From Lumnitzera littorea (lineage: Eukaryota > Streptophyta > Magnoliopsida > Myrtales > Combretaceae), in the NCBI GenBank assembly GCA_024138015.1, contig JAMXBB010000006.1, positions 71,577,752 to 71,641,751 on the forward strand: a stretch of 64,000 bases of DNA, given 5' to 3'. The translations under genes were made by a program, and so were the position numbers. This document shows, piece after piece, positions 44,050 to 56,050 of this stretch. Numbering within the stretch: position 1 is the first letter of the stretch; each line of letters begins with the position of its first letter. The notes under the pieces are model-generated. The model worked only from the letters and a program-made list of their open reading frames with translations. It did not search any database and was not told the DNA's origin.

Positions 44050-46770
44050 ATTCTCAGATTGAGTAGAGACATTCTATTGATTGAAAGATGGAGCCTTATT
44101 AGAGTATATTTCCTTTTTAGTTCTAGGGGGTTTAGGAACATGTGGATTTCTCTTTGCGCTCATAGGGGATTTCCTTAGATAGAAGATCATCGTCACCTCC
44201 AAGATCCTTGGCATGAGTCTTGTTATCACCCTGCATATCAATCTCAGCACCTAAATCTTGATCATCTTCCTTATCACAACTGCTGACTTTATCATCAACA
44301 TTAGCAAAGTCTAAGCACGAGAGATCATAATTAGGGTGAAACTTAAGAATTTCTTCTCTTGTCGCTTAAACCCCCTCCAACAACTTTTTTCTTAATAGTC
44401 CCTCGTATTATTGACTTGGTGTTACAATTTCAAGTGCCTCTTCAACAAAGGGCCCTTTCCTCATGCCTCCTCTAATTCAACAATATGGCTTTATAGTTTA
44501 GAGTTGTTGGTCTTTAATTCCTTTATTTGCATCTTGAGCCTATCTTCCTCATCATTCATAAAGTAGAGTATTCAGCCTAAACCTTAACACTTTTCCTTCT
44601 TTTTACATAGCTCTTACTTTAAGTCTTTGGCCTCCTTATATTGTTGATCAACCTTGGTCTTAAGGCTTGAGACTTCATTGGTAGCTAAAGAGTGTGCCAA
44701 TTTCTTGGTAGTAAGTTTATCTTGACAATTTCTAGCCTCCATCTCAACCCTTATTCTCACATTCTCGATGGCCACAATTTGCGCTTCTAAGGAGTTGTAT
44801 GTGTCCTCATTTTTTTGCAACAAGACAATATGGAATGATCAATTCTTTAGACTACCTAACAGAATATATAAAAAGTATTATTATTATTACCTTTTTCATC
44901 TCTTTTTTGGCTTCATCTAAGGCTGTCAAAACGTGGCTGCTGATCTGTAAACAAACATAAGTGTTAACAACTAAACATGCCTAATAATTGAAAGGATTCA
45001 ATTGGTACTTACATCGTATAGTTTAGATGCGATGTGCACCTTATTACAACTATCAACCCTATCAACATCTTTCTTCACAATCTCCTTATCCTTTGGAAGA
45101 ATAACACCTTCCATCAAGGCTAAGGATTTAATCCCATCACTTGAGGCTGAGTTAGTGTGCAAGATGTTGTGGCTTCAGCATGGAACAAAGTAGTCACCGA
45201 CCTCCATGTTATGGACAAATTCTTGTTGCTAATGTCAAGAGCTTTGTGTCGCATTACCTCCTTTGCCTTTTTGTCCAATTCCTTGGTCCTTTTAGAAGGA
45301 GGTTAGCCGATGAGTTCCTTCCTACTTCTTTTGTTTGTACTCAATACAACCTCGATTGGGAGAGATGACCCTTAAACCGCATTAAGATTGGTGAGTTCAG
45401 CTTTGCTTCGAGGTTTGATTTCTTGGCCACCCTCTCTCGGCTCCGTAGTCCGAGGAATATCTTCGGTTAGAAGGGTCTTAATTTGTATGGCCTTGGCAAA
45501 CCCAGGTTTCTCACTCCTTTGTCGCTTCTTGGTTGGATGGGAGGCCTTCTTTTAGGCCACTACTTGTTTCACCATGCCTTCTTTTACTACCTTTTTGACA
45601 ATAGTTGGTTGAGTAACAGTAGCCACAGAGGTTGTACATTTATCGGCTTTTGATTTCTTGGCCTTCTCTTAGGCCAACAGCTTACCAAGGGTTACCTCAC
45701 CAGTACCCATATTTGCAATACAAAGTAAATGCATTAATACTAAAGTGAGGAATAAGAAAGAACTTACATCTTTGTACTGAGCAAGGCTCAAAGGCAACAA
45801 TCCCTCCCTTAAGTCATGAGAATGACTTGCCTATTGTAGCTATACTTGGCACGGCGATTACTCAATAGCATACCTTTTTTCTTGAAAAGAATTGGCTCTC
45901 CATTCTCATACCACCTTATTATCCTCTCGATATCCTAGAAAAACATCTTATTTTCCTTCTCTCTTGAATCTTCTTTGCTACGGTAGCATCATTCAGCATC
46001 AATTTGATGTCCTTAGTACAGATTGGTTTAGTCCATTAGGTCCAAAAATCTAACTCTTTGTTTGAAACAATAGACATGAACCTATCGTATCACTTGTAGA
46101 TCTTGGACTCCAATCCATTCATGAACTTCCACCCATGCTTAGCAGTCGCAAAGTACTAGCCATCAAGCTGCCTCTTAATGTTAAAGAAATACCGAAATAA
46201 TTGAGGTGTAGCCCTAACTTCAACTTCTTTACAAACTATCTCGAAAGCTACGAGAAGTCGATAAGTGTTTAGTGAGAACATACTTGGCACAACTTAGAAA
46301 TAGTTGAAGAACTGCTTGACAAAAGTCGAGAAGGGGAAGTGCAGTCTAAAGTCAAAATATTTCAAATAGATGTAAAACTCATGCTCCCTTGGAAAACATA
46401 CCCTTTCCTTTTCTCTCAACCTCCTAAGGTTTTATGCTCTGGGAAGGTCTTGCTAGTATTTGTTATATTTTGAAACAAGAACTCTATTGATAGCATTGGC
46501 CACTCTGTCTAATGAATCATGGAAGTAAACTATATTATTATATAGATACCTAGCCATAGATCTTCCTTCCTTATCATCTATATAGGTATTCGTTGTGAGA
46601 GAGTTGATTCAAGCAAGTTTGTCCTACTACTTTACTATACTGTCAACCGAACTACTTAAGGAATGTACTGTCTTGCTCCTTTTTTTAGGAGGAAAGGTAG
46701 CCTTGGTCTTAGTTGCTTTAGAATTTGAAAGATTAAGTTGATGGATTACGTTTCGAACCATACCTGATTT
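44050..46770 (-). pseudogene. Antisense ORF of element E, intron-containing (Transposase_28-like)
   Basis: Opposite to pol, the minus strand encodes a long decayed protein. From about 46760: MVRNVIHQLNLSN; then EHEFYIYLKYFDFRLHFPFS and LNTYRLLVAFEIV, resembling the Pfam family called putative gypsy type transposon (Transposase_28); then HGWKFMNGLESKIYK and NKELDFW; then KKGMLLSNRRAKYSYN. A Lys/Pro-rich linker (45400-45700) leads to KLYD at 45013, a 68-base GT-AG intron, ISSHVLTALDEAKKEMKK, and a coiled coil, NEDTYNSLEAQIV to KEAKDLK (44614-44815). Tat elements are known to carry antisense ORFs here; their function is unproven. Confidence 0.75.
44945..45012 (-). other. Probable intron in the antisense ORF
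   Basis: On the minus strand a GTAAGTACC donor follows the codons for KLYD, and a TTTGTTTACAG acceptor precedes ISSHV. Length 68 bases. The frame on both sides joins without shift and both sides read as the same protein. A second, less clear intron would start at 44890 with GTAATAAT and end near 44818, where the acceptor AG appears as AA. Confidence 0.65.
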
Positions 46771-47206
46771 TGACTATAATAAATCTCATAGAACTTTTTA
46801 ATGGTTAAGAGGAAGTGTCATAAATGAACGAAAACTTATGAATGCAAATGAAGATGAAGTGAAACCTATTTTCATCATTGGAAAATTTCTTAAATATGAA
46901 TGATTAACCATTGTAACCACAATACGTTTCTGATAAGTAATGATGCATTGCTTAGATGATGGTGTGAATTGTTGACATGTGTTCTGAGATAGAAATCTAA
47001 CAATTGTCAAGGGTTTGACAGTTATTAGTGCTTATGGAGTAATTATCACTACGGTGATAGCTATTGTACGTGCTGCTAAGTAGTCTTCTAATAAGCGGGA
47101 AAATTGAAAAGTTGCGACCTTTCGGATAGGATGTGATCCATCCTTCCAAACGGAAATCAAGGAACTTCTAACATAACTTGGCATTTGGAAAATTATTTTC
47201 TACTCA
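46771..47206. other. Upstream region of the antisense ORF in element E
   Basis: Non-coding, immediately 5' of the antisense ORF on the minus strand, so any promoter for it should be here. The minus strand has GTAATTACTCC and TTATTAGAAG stretches but no clear TATA box. The insertion of solo LTR D at 47212 separates it from the 3' LTR. Confidence 0.5.
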
Positions 47207-47211
47207 ACCCC

Positions 47212-50200
47212 TGTCACGCCCCGAACAAGAAGAGTCATAACAGTCCCGCCGTGTAAACTAATTTAAGATAGAAGCTGACCTCACAGCTGCTATCGTAGAC
47301 GCAGTTTACACAAGGCGCACAACTCAACCAGCTTGAAACGTCTGTTTTGACATCTGTTAATATCCAAACCTGTGGTAGAGCTTTTACAAAATACTTATTC
47401 TATACAATCTGTTGTTTAGTACTACAATAGTAATTATACAAACATTTCACGTCCAAGGGTATAGATTATAATCAGAGTTTATTAAAAACCACAGGTTTTA
47501 CGATTTATATACAATAAGTTAGAAAACTAGTGGGCTCCCAGGGAATTCCCATTTAGTTTTCTTTAAAACTTAAAGACAAAACAAAAGCTCAGGTTCAGTT
47601 AAATTCCTCAATCCTCACTTTCCCACACAGCAGCACACTAACCTGAGAACGGTGGTACCTGAACATCTTTGCCTTTACTCAGTACTGCAAAAGAGTCTGT
47701 AGGGGTGTGAACACAACTAGCTCAGTAAGTGGGGCAGAGTCAGAAGAGTACTATACAATCATAAATAAGGTTAATAATTATGATGAAATGCAATGCATTC
47801 ACTCAAATGAAAACATCGCACAGTGTTAACCGGTCCATTGTGAGGTTAGAGAAATTTCATCCGCTCCAACCCGGATTGAGGAGTTTCATCGTGACTTAAG
47901 TTAGACCAAACCCGGGCTTGTGCAATGGAGAACACCCCCCTCCTAAGACCGCCTTCAAACCACGGCCCCCAACCTTGCCGTGACCTCCTCGCCTATCACT
48001 TAGTTTGACTAAGGATGGGGAAAGGACCATTTCAGCTATCCTCATCGAAGGAAGTCGGTGTTTGGCTTAACACTCTTAATCGTTTCCCCTAACGGGTGAT
48101 GATGCATGACCAATTACACTTTAGTCGAATAATCATTAGTGATAATCAGGGGTGACCAATAAGTTCACACAATACAGAATCCATGCAAATATGCAGAACA
48201 GCACACCAAGGAGTTGAACTCCTGTCACAACAGAGTATCATTCACACACATAGCATGCGCATAATTATCTAACTACAAACACAACCAGAAGTACTCTTGG
48301 GTCTCCGGATACTTTTAATTAGTACCCAAACAGCGGCGAAGTTACCATCCCAACTTACTTGTTTATATGTTCGCTATTTCTGACTTGAATTGTCAGCCGT
48401 CTTTGGAAGGTCCTAATTACACAAAAGGTCCAAATTTAGTTTTCGTAATAAATACGAAAACATTAGAGTTTGATCTAAAATGGTTATATATATTGTTTCC
48501 ATAATATGCAGTCATGTTATTACTATATATCGAATTAAATTATTAATTATTGACATTGTACATCATATATACTATTATTAATTCACGTTTTGATTCTGGT
48601 AAAGTTACCGAAATGTGTATATTCTTGAATATGTTATAGATATAAGCTAGATGGCTTAAGGTTATCTGATTTCAACAAAACTAGTGTCATTGAGTTCGTA
48701 TAGACTTAACGACACATCTTATGAGTCCTGTTCCTAGAGATGGATTTTAACGGGTAGTTTGGATTTTTAATACAATTATACATAATTATATAAAAACGAT
48801 CGTATTATGCGAAATTTATAGTTTTAAATTATATTTTATCCAATTTGTCCTTATATTGTAATAATATAAGTATTATTCAATTTTAATACACCTAAAGTAC
48901 ATCCCGATCAGAAAATATTAATAATTATAATAAAAATCTCCATTTAACCCAATTCGATCAGAAATCCTATATATAGGTTTTATTTAACTATTTAACTCAT
49001 TTTAGTCTATTAATATTACAAATACACCTCGACTTGTAATTTAAGTTATTTTACTTAATAAATTCGTAATAAATAGTTCGGATTACCCAATAATTCCCCA
49101 AAAATTTCTATGGACTTCTAAAAATATAGGGAATTCAATTATCACTTGGTTTCAAGTTTTCGACCTATTGCCTATATTTTCGTATTGACGATTTTACCCC
49201 TAAACTTGATAAATTAACCAATTATAATTCTTTTAGCATCCAATTAATTTCAATCTGACTCAATACCATTATTATTTATTATAGATCAGTACATGTCCAT
49301 TTCATCAATTAATTTTATAATTTCCTATTAAATTCATAATTTCAGCCTATTTTCGAACCAATTTCAGGCCTAAAAATTCAATAAATATTAAAATTATTCA
49401 AATAAAAATTTGGGCTACGTAGTAATTACCCATATATCATACACATCCTATACAAAAATTTTCAGCTAGAAACAACATTATATAGTACATTTATTTCACT
49501 AATATATATTCGGATGAATTACAGATTTCTTAATAAAGTATATTAAATATTACAAATTTTTCAAAAATAAAAATATCACATGAAAGCATGTCTAAAATAA
49601 CCTAAGTGTAATTTTTTTTTCATATTTTCTGGGTGGATTTACTATTTTTTAGAAATTATTGAAAAACAGGGTAGAAATTTGACCTTGGTGTTCTTGGGTG
49701 CTCCGGTGGCTGGCGGCGGCTGGGCGGTTGTCGGACGGTTGGCGCGGTGGGTGGACCGTGTGGGGTTGGCTGGGTTTCACAGCAGATCTACTCTAGGTTA
49801 GGATTCCACACTTTCACTAATTTTTCTGTTTTTTTTCTAAATTTGTTTTTTTTTTCTATGATTTTTTCTAATTTTTCTTTCTGATTTTCTCTGATTCCAA
49901 ATTGCTAAAACTATCATTTCTGATGATCTTGGCTTTTTATAGTGCCTTAAAGTCGGTTTAAGGATTTTTCTTTAATTAATTCATATTTTCTTTTCCAATT
50001 TCTTTTTTTTTTTATGCATAAGGTGTCCAAATATTGTAACTCTACCTTTTGAATCAGCAATGTATTTCCATCCTCCTGCCACACCTCCTGCCACACCTCC
50101 TTCCAATATTATTTAATTAATTTTTCTTTTTCTTTTATTAAATAATTACTTAAATATAGATATTATATGTTAGAATTAATTATTTTAATTAATATACAAG

Positions 50201-50700
50201 GTTATACCCTATGTAATAACATGTGAAATATATATCTTTACTCATATAATTAAGTTTCTAGCATATCTTTTATTTTTAGGATACATTCTAAGGTTAATTT
50301 CATGAATTCAACACAATATATATATAATTACTCAATTTAAAGTTAATTTACGAGTATAATTATTATTTGTACCGGGTATACTAAAAAATTACGTGTATTT
50401 TTTTTATAGTAAATTATACTACATTATCTCATTTTATAGCTCAATTAACTTATCTCTAAGTTCTCGTTGCAATCTAAGTTCAATTTTAGGAGTTTTGAAC
50501 ATTTTAGGGCTTTAGTAGATACTCCAATTTCTAAGGGCAAAATTGGGATTTCGGGTCATTATTACTAAAATCTAACTTCACTGTAATATCTCAACTAACT
50601 TTTTCATTTTAGTTGCAAAGTTTGGGCTCAATTGGATAAGTTACCCTAAAAGCCCTAAATCTGAGCTCGGTTGTCCTAAACTCAATTTTGGGAGCTTACA
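47212..50700 (+). repeat. Solo LTR D (long-LTR family, plus orientation)
   Basis: D starts TGTCACGCCCCGAAC and ends GGGAGCTTACA, flanked by perfect ACCCC pentamers (47207-47211 and 50701-50705). It is the best preserved of the four long-family copies and serves as the reference for A, B and C. It is 3489 bp with no protein frame. A G/C-rich patch (about 49690-49760) encodes only low-complexity glycine-like repeats and corresponds to GC-rich patches in A and C. The TG...CA ends and 5-bp duplication show a retroviral-type integration. Confidence 0.9.
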
Positions 50701-50760
50701 ACCCCTATAGAGAATATTAAAATATTTACTCCCTTAGTCGAGTCCTCAAACATGGGAATT

Positions 50761-50770
50761 AGGGGGCAAA
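50761..50770 (+). other. Polypurine tract of element E
   Basis: AGGGGGCAAA directly precedes the 3' LTR start TGTTAATAG. This is the plus-strand primer site. Confidence 0.87.
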
Positions 50771-51200
50771 TGTTAATAGTTGAATTTCATTTACTCAGTT
50801 GCTAACATGTTGAGGAACTCTATTCTTGGCTAATGCCGAGTAATATAGATCTGTATCTGATTTGAATTTAAGGAAAGTGGCATGAATAGTTATCACTTGG
50901 CACAGTTATATTACATAACTATCCACTATTCCTATATTTTAGGAATATACCTGATCAAGAGGCCTCTATGTATCTTGATAATCACTTCATTAACTACTGT
51001 TTTAGACACTCAATATTCGCTTATAAATATGAAGAAGAAACATTGTAAGAGATATCGAACAACTCACTATTGCTCAGTCTCTTTTCATATTCATTCACTG
51101 ACTTAGGCATTGGAGTAGCCACACCGGACTGGCCCTGATACCTTGTATCCTTCTCTTTTTTTATAGGATTGAAGTCTTAATCCAAAATCACCTAATAATA
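50771..51200 (+). repeat. 3' LTR of element E
   Basis: Starts TGTTAATAGTTGAATTTC and ends CACCTAATAATA, where the 5' LTR ends AACA, a C to T change at the terminus. The TATA box is at 51022-51029. GCTTC follows as target duplication. Confidence 0.92.
51022..51029 (+). promoter_or_regulatory. TATA box of the E 3' LTR
   Basis: TATAAATA followed by TGAAGAAGAAACA, at the same place as in the 5' LTR. Confidence 0.7.
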
Positions 51201-51573
51201 GCTTCACTTTGGGGTAGACCCTTCCACTTTACCAAGTATTTTAGGCAAGATGGCTAGCTGAGACCTTACGTTGAGTACCCTTGCAGGATCTTCTTTGTCT
51301 CTTTCTTGCCTCTTTGCCTCTTTCTTGCCTTCTTGTCGTGTTCCTTAAGTGAGCTTCCTTTGTATAGCTGCTAGGGTCTCCTTCCTTTCTATTTGGCATA
51401 CCTTATAAGCTTCCACAAAGGCTTCCATATCTTCTAACATCTTTGGTCAATGGAACTTGTCCTCTACCTTAGCTAATGTTTGGTAGAGATTTGGATGAGT
51501 TGGGTTCTTTAAGTTATGATGCCTCTCTATGATCTACATCCAGAGGTTCTTGTGATTTGGAACATGTAACCTT
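51201..51573 (-). pseudogene. Integrase zinc finger and chromodomain N-half of element H
   Basis: On the minus strand, from 51573: LHVPNHKNL, then HHNLKNPTHPN, DKFH*PKMLEDMEAFVEAY and VCQIERKE, the HHCC zinc-binding domain of integrase with its first Cys changed to Tyr. A short charged linker follows, and at 51201-51245 LKYLVKWKGLP, the chromodomain start. The DDE catalytic core between zinc finger and chromodomain is missing. The reading frame continues leftwards across element E at 38262 and rightwards across element G at 58143. Confidence 0.83.
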
Positions 51574-52463
51574 TGATGGGGATTAGACAACTAGACCTTT
51601 GACCTGACCTAACGCTTAAGGTTTTGAAGGATTAACGAAGTAGATACTATCTTTCCAGCTAACTCCAGCCAAGGCTAAGCTAATCCTCATTGTTGAACAA
51701 CTTCACCTGTTGAGCCTAGTTGTATTAGTTTTATCAACCATCATATGCTGACTTGATTCATATTCCCTTGACTACTCAGCCAGTCCTGCTGTCTACTTTG
51801 CTCTACCTGTACAGATCACTAGCTCAACAATACTTATGGTGAGAACCCATGAACGCTTCTAAACTAATGTCTCCTTGAAAGAACCCTTAGGTCTGCTCTA
51901 TACCTCTATTCGGCAACTTCCAACTTGATTGTACAAACTTTATTTGTGCTGTTAGAAATGCCTTAATGGCTAAACGCTACGTATCTAACATAGTATGAAA
52001 GGATTTACTACACCAATTACCAATTTCTTCGATTTTTCATTTATACCTTTTATCATTCCTTGTACATTACTTCTTTTAGACATTACCCCTTTAGCCTTTT
52101 CCATTTTAATTAGGATGCCATAACTTTTCAAGTATAAATATCGATGTAAATGTAGTCAGAATATATCTCTAATATTGAATATACTTCATTGTCTCTTTCT
52201 ATGAGCAATCCCTTCACTCTTATCTTAACCTTGAAGCAATGTTAGGTGGTGAATACTCTCATCAAGATAGCTCATGTGTTATATCGAGTTCGCTTTGTGA
52301 GTCATTGGTAGTTCCTTAGTGCATAATACCCTTAGGACTGATTGTAGCTTGCTTGTTTATTCCCTGTTTCGTACACTTTTTCCATCTTTGTTTTCAAGCC
52401 TTCTGTAAGCTTGGACCCACCCTCAATATGGCTAACCTTGTCTACTCTTGGCATGTTCTATCA
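51574..52463 (+). repeat. 5' LTR of element G
   Basis: Starts TGATGGGGATTAGACAAC and ends GTTCTATCA. It aligns over the full length with 57254-58142, for example CCCTTGACTACTCAGCCAGT against the partner with transitions. A TATAAATA box lies at 52133-52140. Confidence 0.93.
52133..52140 (+). promoter_or_regulatory. TATA box of the G 5' LTR
   Basis: TATAAATA followed by TCGATGTAAATGTAG. The 3' LTR has GTGTAAATTCTC at this place, so only the 5' copy keeps the box. Confidence 0.65.
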
Positions 52464-52466
52464 TCA

Positions 52467-52478
52467 TTGTATTAAAGC
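52467..52478 (+). other. Primer-binding site of element G (tRNA-iMet type)
   Basis: TTGTATTAAAGC, three bases after the LTR, is a decayed TGGTATCAGAGC: nine of twelve match and two of the three differences are transitions. Confidence 0.6.
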
Positions 52479-53960
52479 GAAGGTTCGTAGTAGGTAAGTT
52501 GATATTTAGCAATGATTATTATTGTATAGTGTGTAGTATTGGTTGTAGTAGAGTATGTTGTGGTTGTGCTAGAGTTAACTGTAAGTGTTTGAGTTAGTAG
52601 AAGGTATAGTAGTTTGTTATTGCATATACCCCATTGAACTCTATTATGAGCTGTGAAAATAGAACAAGTAGTAATTGTACGTTTACTGTGAAGTAGTATG
52701 TTGGGTGTTTGGGAAGTATAAGTATATGTTGTTATGTGTGAAACCCTAATGTTGTTTGTTCATGTAAATATGAGGTTGAGTAAATGGTGACTGATTTGAG
52801 TATAAATGTTGGTATTGGAGATGATAATAGTGGTATTGTCCACAATGGTTGATAACTTTAAAATACTCCTAGAAGCATTGAAGAGTGGTTTAATGAAATG
52901 GCCAATTTGATAGTTGACCTAACTAGAGCTATTTATACATTAGCCTTTTAGCTTGTTGATATTTTTCAGAATACTCCTCAAGTTGCTTGGCCCATGAGAG
53001 GATAGTTCCTAGCTCAACAAAATCGAGGTGAAAGATTAGGAGAGTGTATCTAGAGAAGGATCAACTTGGGTGAAGTAGATAAAGAAGAAGACTATGTTAA
53101 AGCAAAAGAATGAGCTTGAGTATACTGAGCTATCAACCTTAAAAAGCTTTAAATCCTAAACTTCAATGATTTTGGCAATGTTGATGATTATCTTGATTGG
53201 GAAGAGAAAGAATAGTGAGTCTTTCACTATTACCTATATGAGGATTGTGAGAAAATGAGAGTTGTTGCTGTAGAGTTCATCGGATATACTGTGGTGTGGT
53301 AGAGAAACTTTTGGGCCATGAGAAGGAGACGAGGATATAGTGAGGTTAGCACCTAGCCTGAGATGAAAAGAGTCCTCAAAAATAGATTTGTGCTAGATAT
53401 TTACTTATAGAATACTTTTGCTTGACTTCAAGAGTTAAGATAAGTTAACCAAACTGTTGACAAGTATGTTTAAGAATTCCAAATGCTTATGATTTGATGT
53501 GAGGTAGATGAACCTTCAGCTTGAATAGTTTCCAGATTCCTTATTGGATTGAGATATGATATTCGAGATGTAATGGAATTACAACATTTTCCCACATTAG
53601 ATGAGGCCATCAAAATTGCTTAGCGAGAAGAGAGATAAAGGAGGAATAGGCTGATTTGACCTCCAACGAGTCGACATGGTCAATCTCATTGATCTACTCA
53701 AAGCAATAGTTACGCGCCCCAAAGTTCTAACCTTAGTAGAAGAGCTGAGGTGGTTACTGAGCTGAAGGGTTGCCTTAGCAACTAGGAGTCACCAAAGAGA
53801 ACTTATGAGAAGGGACAAGGATTTGGGAGGAAGACGAGCCAGATTAAGTGCTTCAAGTATGATGGGTTTAGGTATATGGTCGCCATACAAGGTCACCTAA
53901 TGTCCAAATAGAAGAATTATCGTCATTAAGGGCGATGTCTTGAAGATTAAAGTAAATAGC
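52479..53960 (+). pseudogene. gag of element G
   Basis: Past a leader, the region at 53150-53700 gives FGNVDDYLDWEEK, a YEDCEKMRVVAVEFIGY block, VVW*RNFWAMRRRRGYSEV, MKRVLKNRFV, RLRYDIRDVMELQHFPTLDE and EAIKIA. This is the standard chromovirus Gag order. The knuckle at 53845-53890 reads CFKYDGFRYM, in which the second Cys and the His have become Tyr. Stops are mostly TAG. Confidence 0.85.
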
Positions 53961-54119
53961 ATATATGAGGAACATAAGGAGAAAAGAGAATTGGAGGAAG
54001 AGGTTGAGGTCAATGATGAACTGGTTGAGGAAGATGTGTTTGTTGAGGATTTGGATAACTTAACTTTGGTTGTCTAACATGCGATGAGTATTGAACCCTT
54101 ATCGAGGAGGAGTAGATAG

Positions 54120-54500
54120 AGAACCTATTCCACATCACATACAAGGTGAACGAGCAAGTATGTTTGCTCATAGCAGATAGTGGAAGTTGCACTAATATAG
54201 TGTCTTCTAACCTAGTTTGGAAGCTTAATTTGTCAATCACTTTGTATCTGAGGCCTTATAAACTACATTGGCTACACAAGAAAGGAGCATTATACATCAC
54301 TCAACAAGTATTGTTGTTGATCTCTATTGGAAATTATTTTGATGAAATCCTTTATGACGTACTACCCATGTATGTATCCCATGTTCTATTAGGTTAACCT
54401 GGGCTTCTTAATTGGAGGGTTATTTATGATGGTTTCAAAAATGTATATATGTTTGAGAAAGATGGAAGGAAGATTACTTTGAACCCCATGACATCGATCT
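54120..54500 (+). pseudogene. Protease of element G
   Basis: The 252-base open frame from 54146 gives NEQVCLLIADSGSCTNIVSS, keeping the catalytic D-S-G, and ends with VSHVLLG followed by TAA. The block after the stop, LLNWRVIYDGFKN and KITLNPM, continues in the same frame. The Asp-Ser-Gly is intact, unlike the other proteases in this window. Confidence 0.87.
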
Positions 54501-54639
54501 AAGTTAGCAAATTGCAAGCTAAACTAGCTTGACAATCAAAGAAGGCCTTGATTTTGAGCCATATTGAGCTCCAAGAAGCTATTAAGGCTAACATGTTGAC
54601 CTTTTCTATTGATCAGGTGACTTTTAGAGCTAATGGAGC

Positions 54640-55370
54640 AAGTTGTACTACCCTTAGAGATCAAAGAGCTATTAGATGAGTATGTAGACCTGTTTCCTGA
54701 GTAGTGGCCTGAAGGATCAGTCCCTTTTCAAGGCACTGAATGCTGAAATGACTTGATACTTGGTCCTAGTCTACTAAACAAACTAGCTTATTGGATGAGC
54801 TCCGAGTAAGTTGTTGAACTCTAGAGGCAAGTGCATGAGTTGCTAGAAAAAGGGTATGTAAGACTAGCCTTTGAACAAGGCTTGCATTACTTATGTTGAA
54901 GAAGGATGGTACTTAGTGATTGTGTATGGATAGTAGAATCATGAATAAGATCACGATCAAGTATAGGTACCCCATTATGAAGTTAGATGATATGTTAGAC
55001 GAATTGAGTGGTGCTAGAGTATTCAGTAAGATTGACTTAAAGTCAGGTTATCACCAGATTTGTATGAGGCAAGGTGATGAGTGGAAGATTGCTTTTAAGA
55101 CTCGACATGGTTTATACGAGTGGATGGTAAAGGTATTTGGACTATCAAATGCTCCAAGCACTTTTATAAGACTGATGAATCATATCTTAAGAAATCTGAT
55201 CAAGAAGTTCATAGTGGTTTGCTTTGATGATATCTTTATATATAGTACCAACCTAGCAAGTCATATTGGCCATCTTCGAGCTATTTTCAATGTTCTCCAA
55301 GTAGAGAGATCATTTGGAAATTTGAAGAAGTGATGTATCTACTAGGAAGAGGTGATCTTCTTAGGTATAT
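54640..55370 (+). pseudogene. RT of element G
   Basis: The 137-codon open stretch (54920-55333) covers most of the palm: DSRIMNKITIKYRYPIMKL, DDMLDELSGARVFSKIDLKS, GYHQICMRQGDEWKIAFKT, VFGLSNAPSTFIRLMNHIL and VVCFDDIFIYS. The last is the YxDD-type site with both Asp residues kept. Upstream frames (54640-54910) are broken, with QG(L/H)ALLMLKKDGT and a TAG for Trp. It is the longest RT stretch without a stop in the window. Confidence 0.9.
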
Positions 55371-56050
55371 AATTAGTAGAGGAGGATTGAAAGTTAATGA
55401 AGAGAAAATTTAAGCCATTATTAAGTGGCCGACCTCATCTTCCTATGTTGAGGTGAGGAGTTTCCCTGGATTGGCTTCCTTTTACCGTCGTTTTATTCAA
55501 GGCTTTAGTTCAATAGTTATACCCCTTAGTGAGTTGATGAAGAAGAACGTAGAAATTAAATAGGGAGATAAAGAGGAGGGAAGCTTTGCTGAAGTGAAAG
55601 AAAGATTGACCTCTATCCTAGTCTTAGCTCTACTAGACTTTAGGAAAGTATTCGAGCTTGAATGCAATGCATTAGGTGCTAGCATCGAAGCCATGTAGAT
55701 TTAAGAAGGCTACCTTGTTGGCTATCATAGTGAAAATCTCAAAGGAGCACAACCAAACTACTGTATGTATAACAAAGAACTCTTGACATTAGTCCCAGCT
55801 CTTCATGTCTGGCAACATTATCTTTTGCCAAAAGAATTCGTCATATACATTGATCATAAGTCCTTAAGATATTTGAGGAGCCAACCAAAGCTATCAAAGA
55901 GATAGACTTAATGGATTAAATTTCCATAAGGATTTAATTTTGTCATTAAATATAAGCAAGGCAAGAGTAATGTAGTTGCTGATGCTCTATCAAGAAGACA
56001 TGTTCTTCTTACTAAGTTACATACCAGATTGTTATAGATTGTAAGCATTA
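55371..56050 (+). pseudogene. RT thumb and RNase H of element G
   Basis: GGLKVNEEKI, RSFPGLASFYRRFIQGFSSI and ITPLSELMKK-like text cover the connection. RNase H gives LALLDFRKVFELECNALGAS (55624-55683), VWQHYLLPKEFVIYIDHKS and KYKQGKSNVVADALSRRH. The first active-site Asp appears as ECN, a G to A change. Stops include TAG where the family has Gln. Confidence 0.85.

Larger units (their letters stand above)
38263..51200 (+). mobile_element. Element E: Tat-lineage Ty3/gypsy with antisense ORF and nested solo LTR D
   Basis: E is complete in outline: 5' LTR 38263-38714, PBS, gag, protease, partial RT, gypsy RNase H, second RNase H, integrase, antisense ORF, polypurine tract and 3' LTR 50771-51200. 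Flanking GCTTT (38258-38262) and GCTTC (51201-51205) form a target duplication with one transition. The two RNase H domains and the antisense gene after pol are marks of the Tat lineage. E sits in the chromodomain of H and hosts solo LTR D. Without D it is about 9.4 kb. Confidence 0.92.

Noticed and set aside
44818..44890. Second intron in the antisense ORF of element E
   Set aside because: The donor GTAATAAT is plausible but the acceptor is AA or would give an intron of about 35-46 bases, too short for plants. Mentioned but not called.
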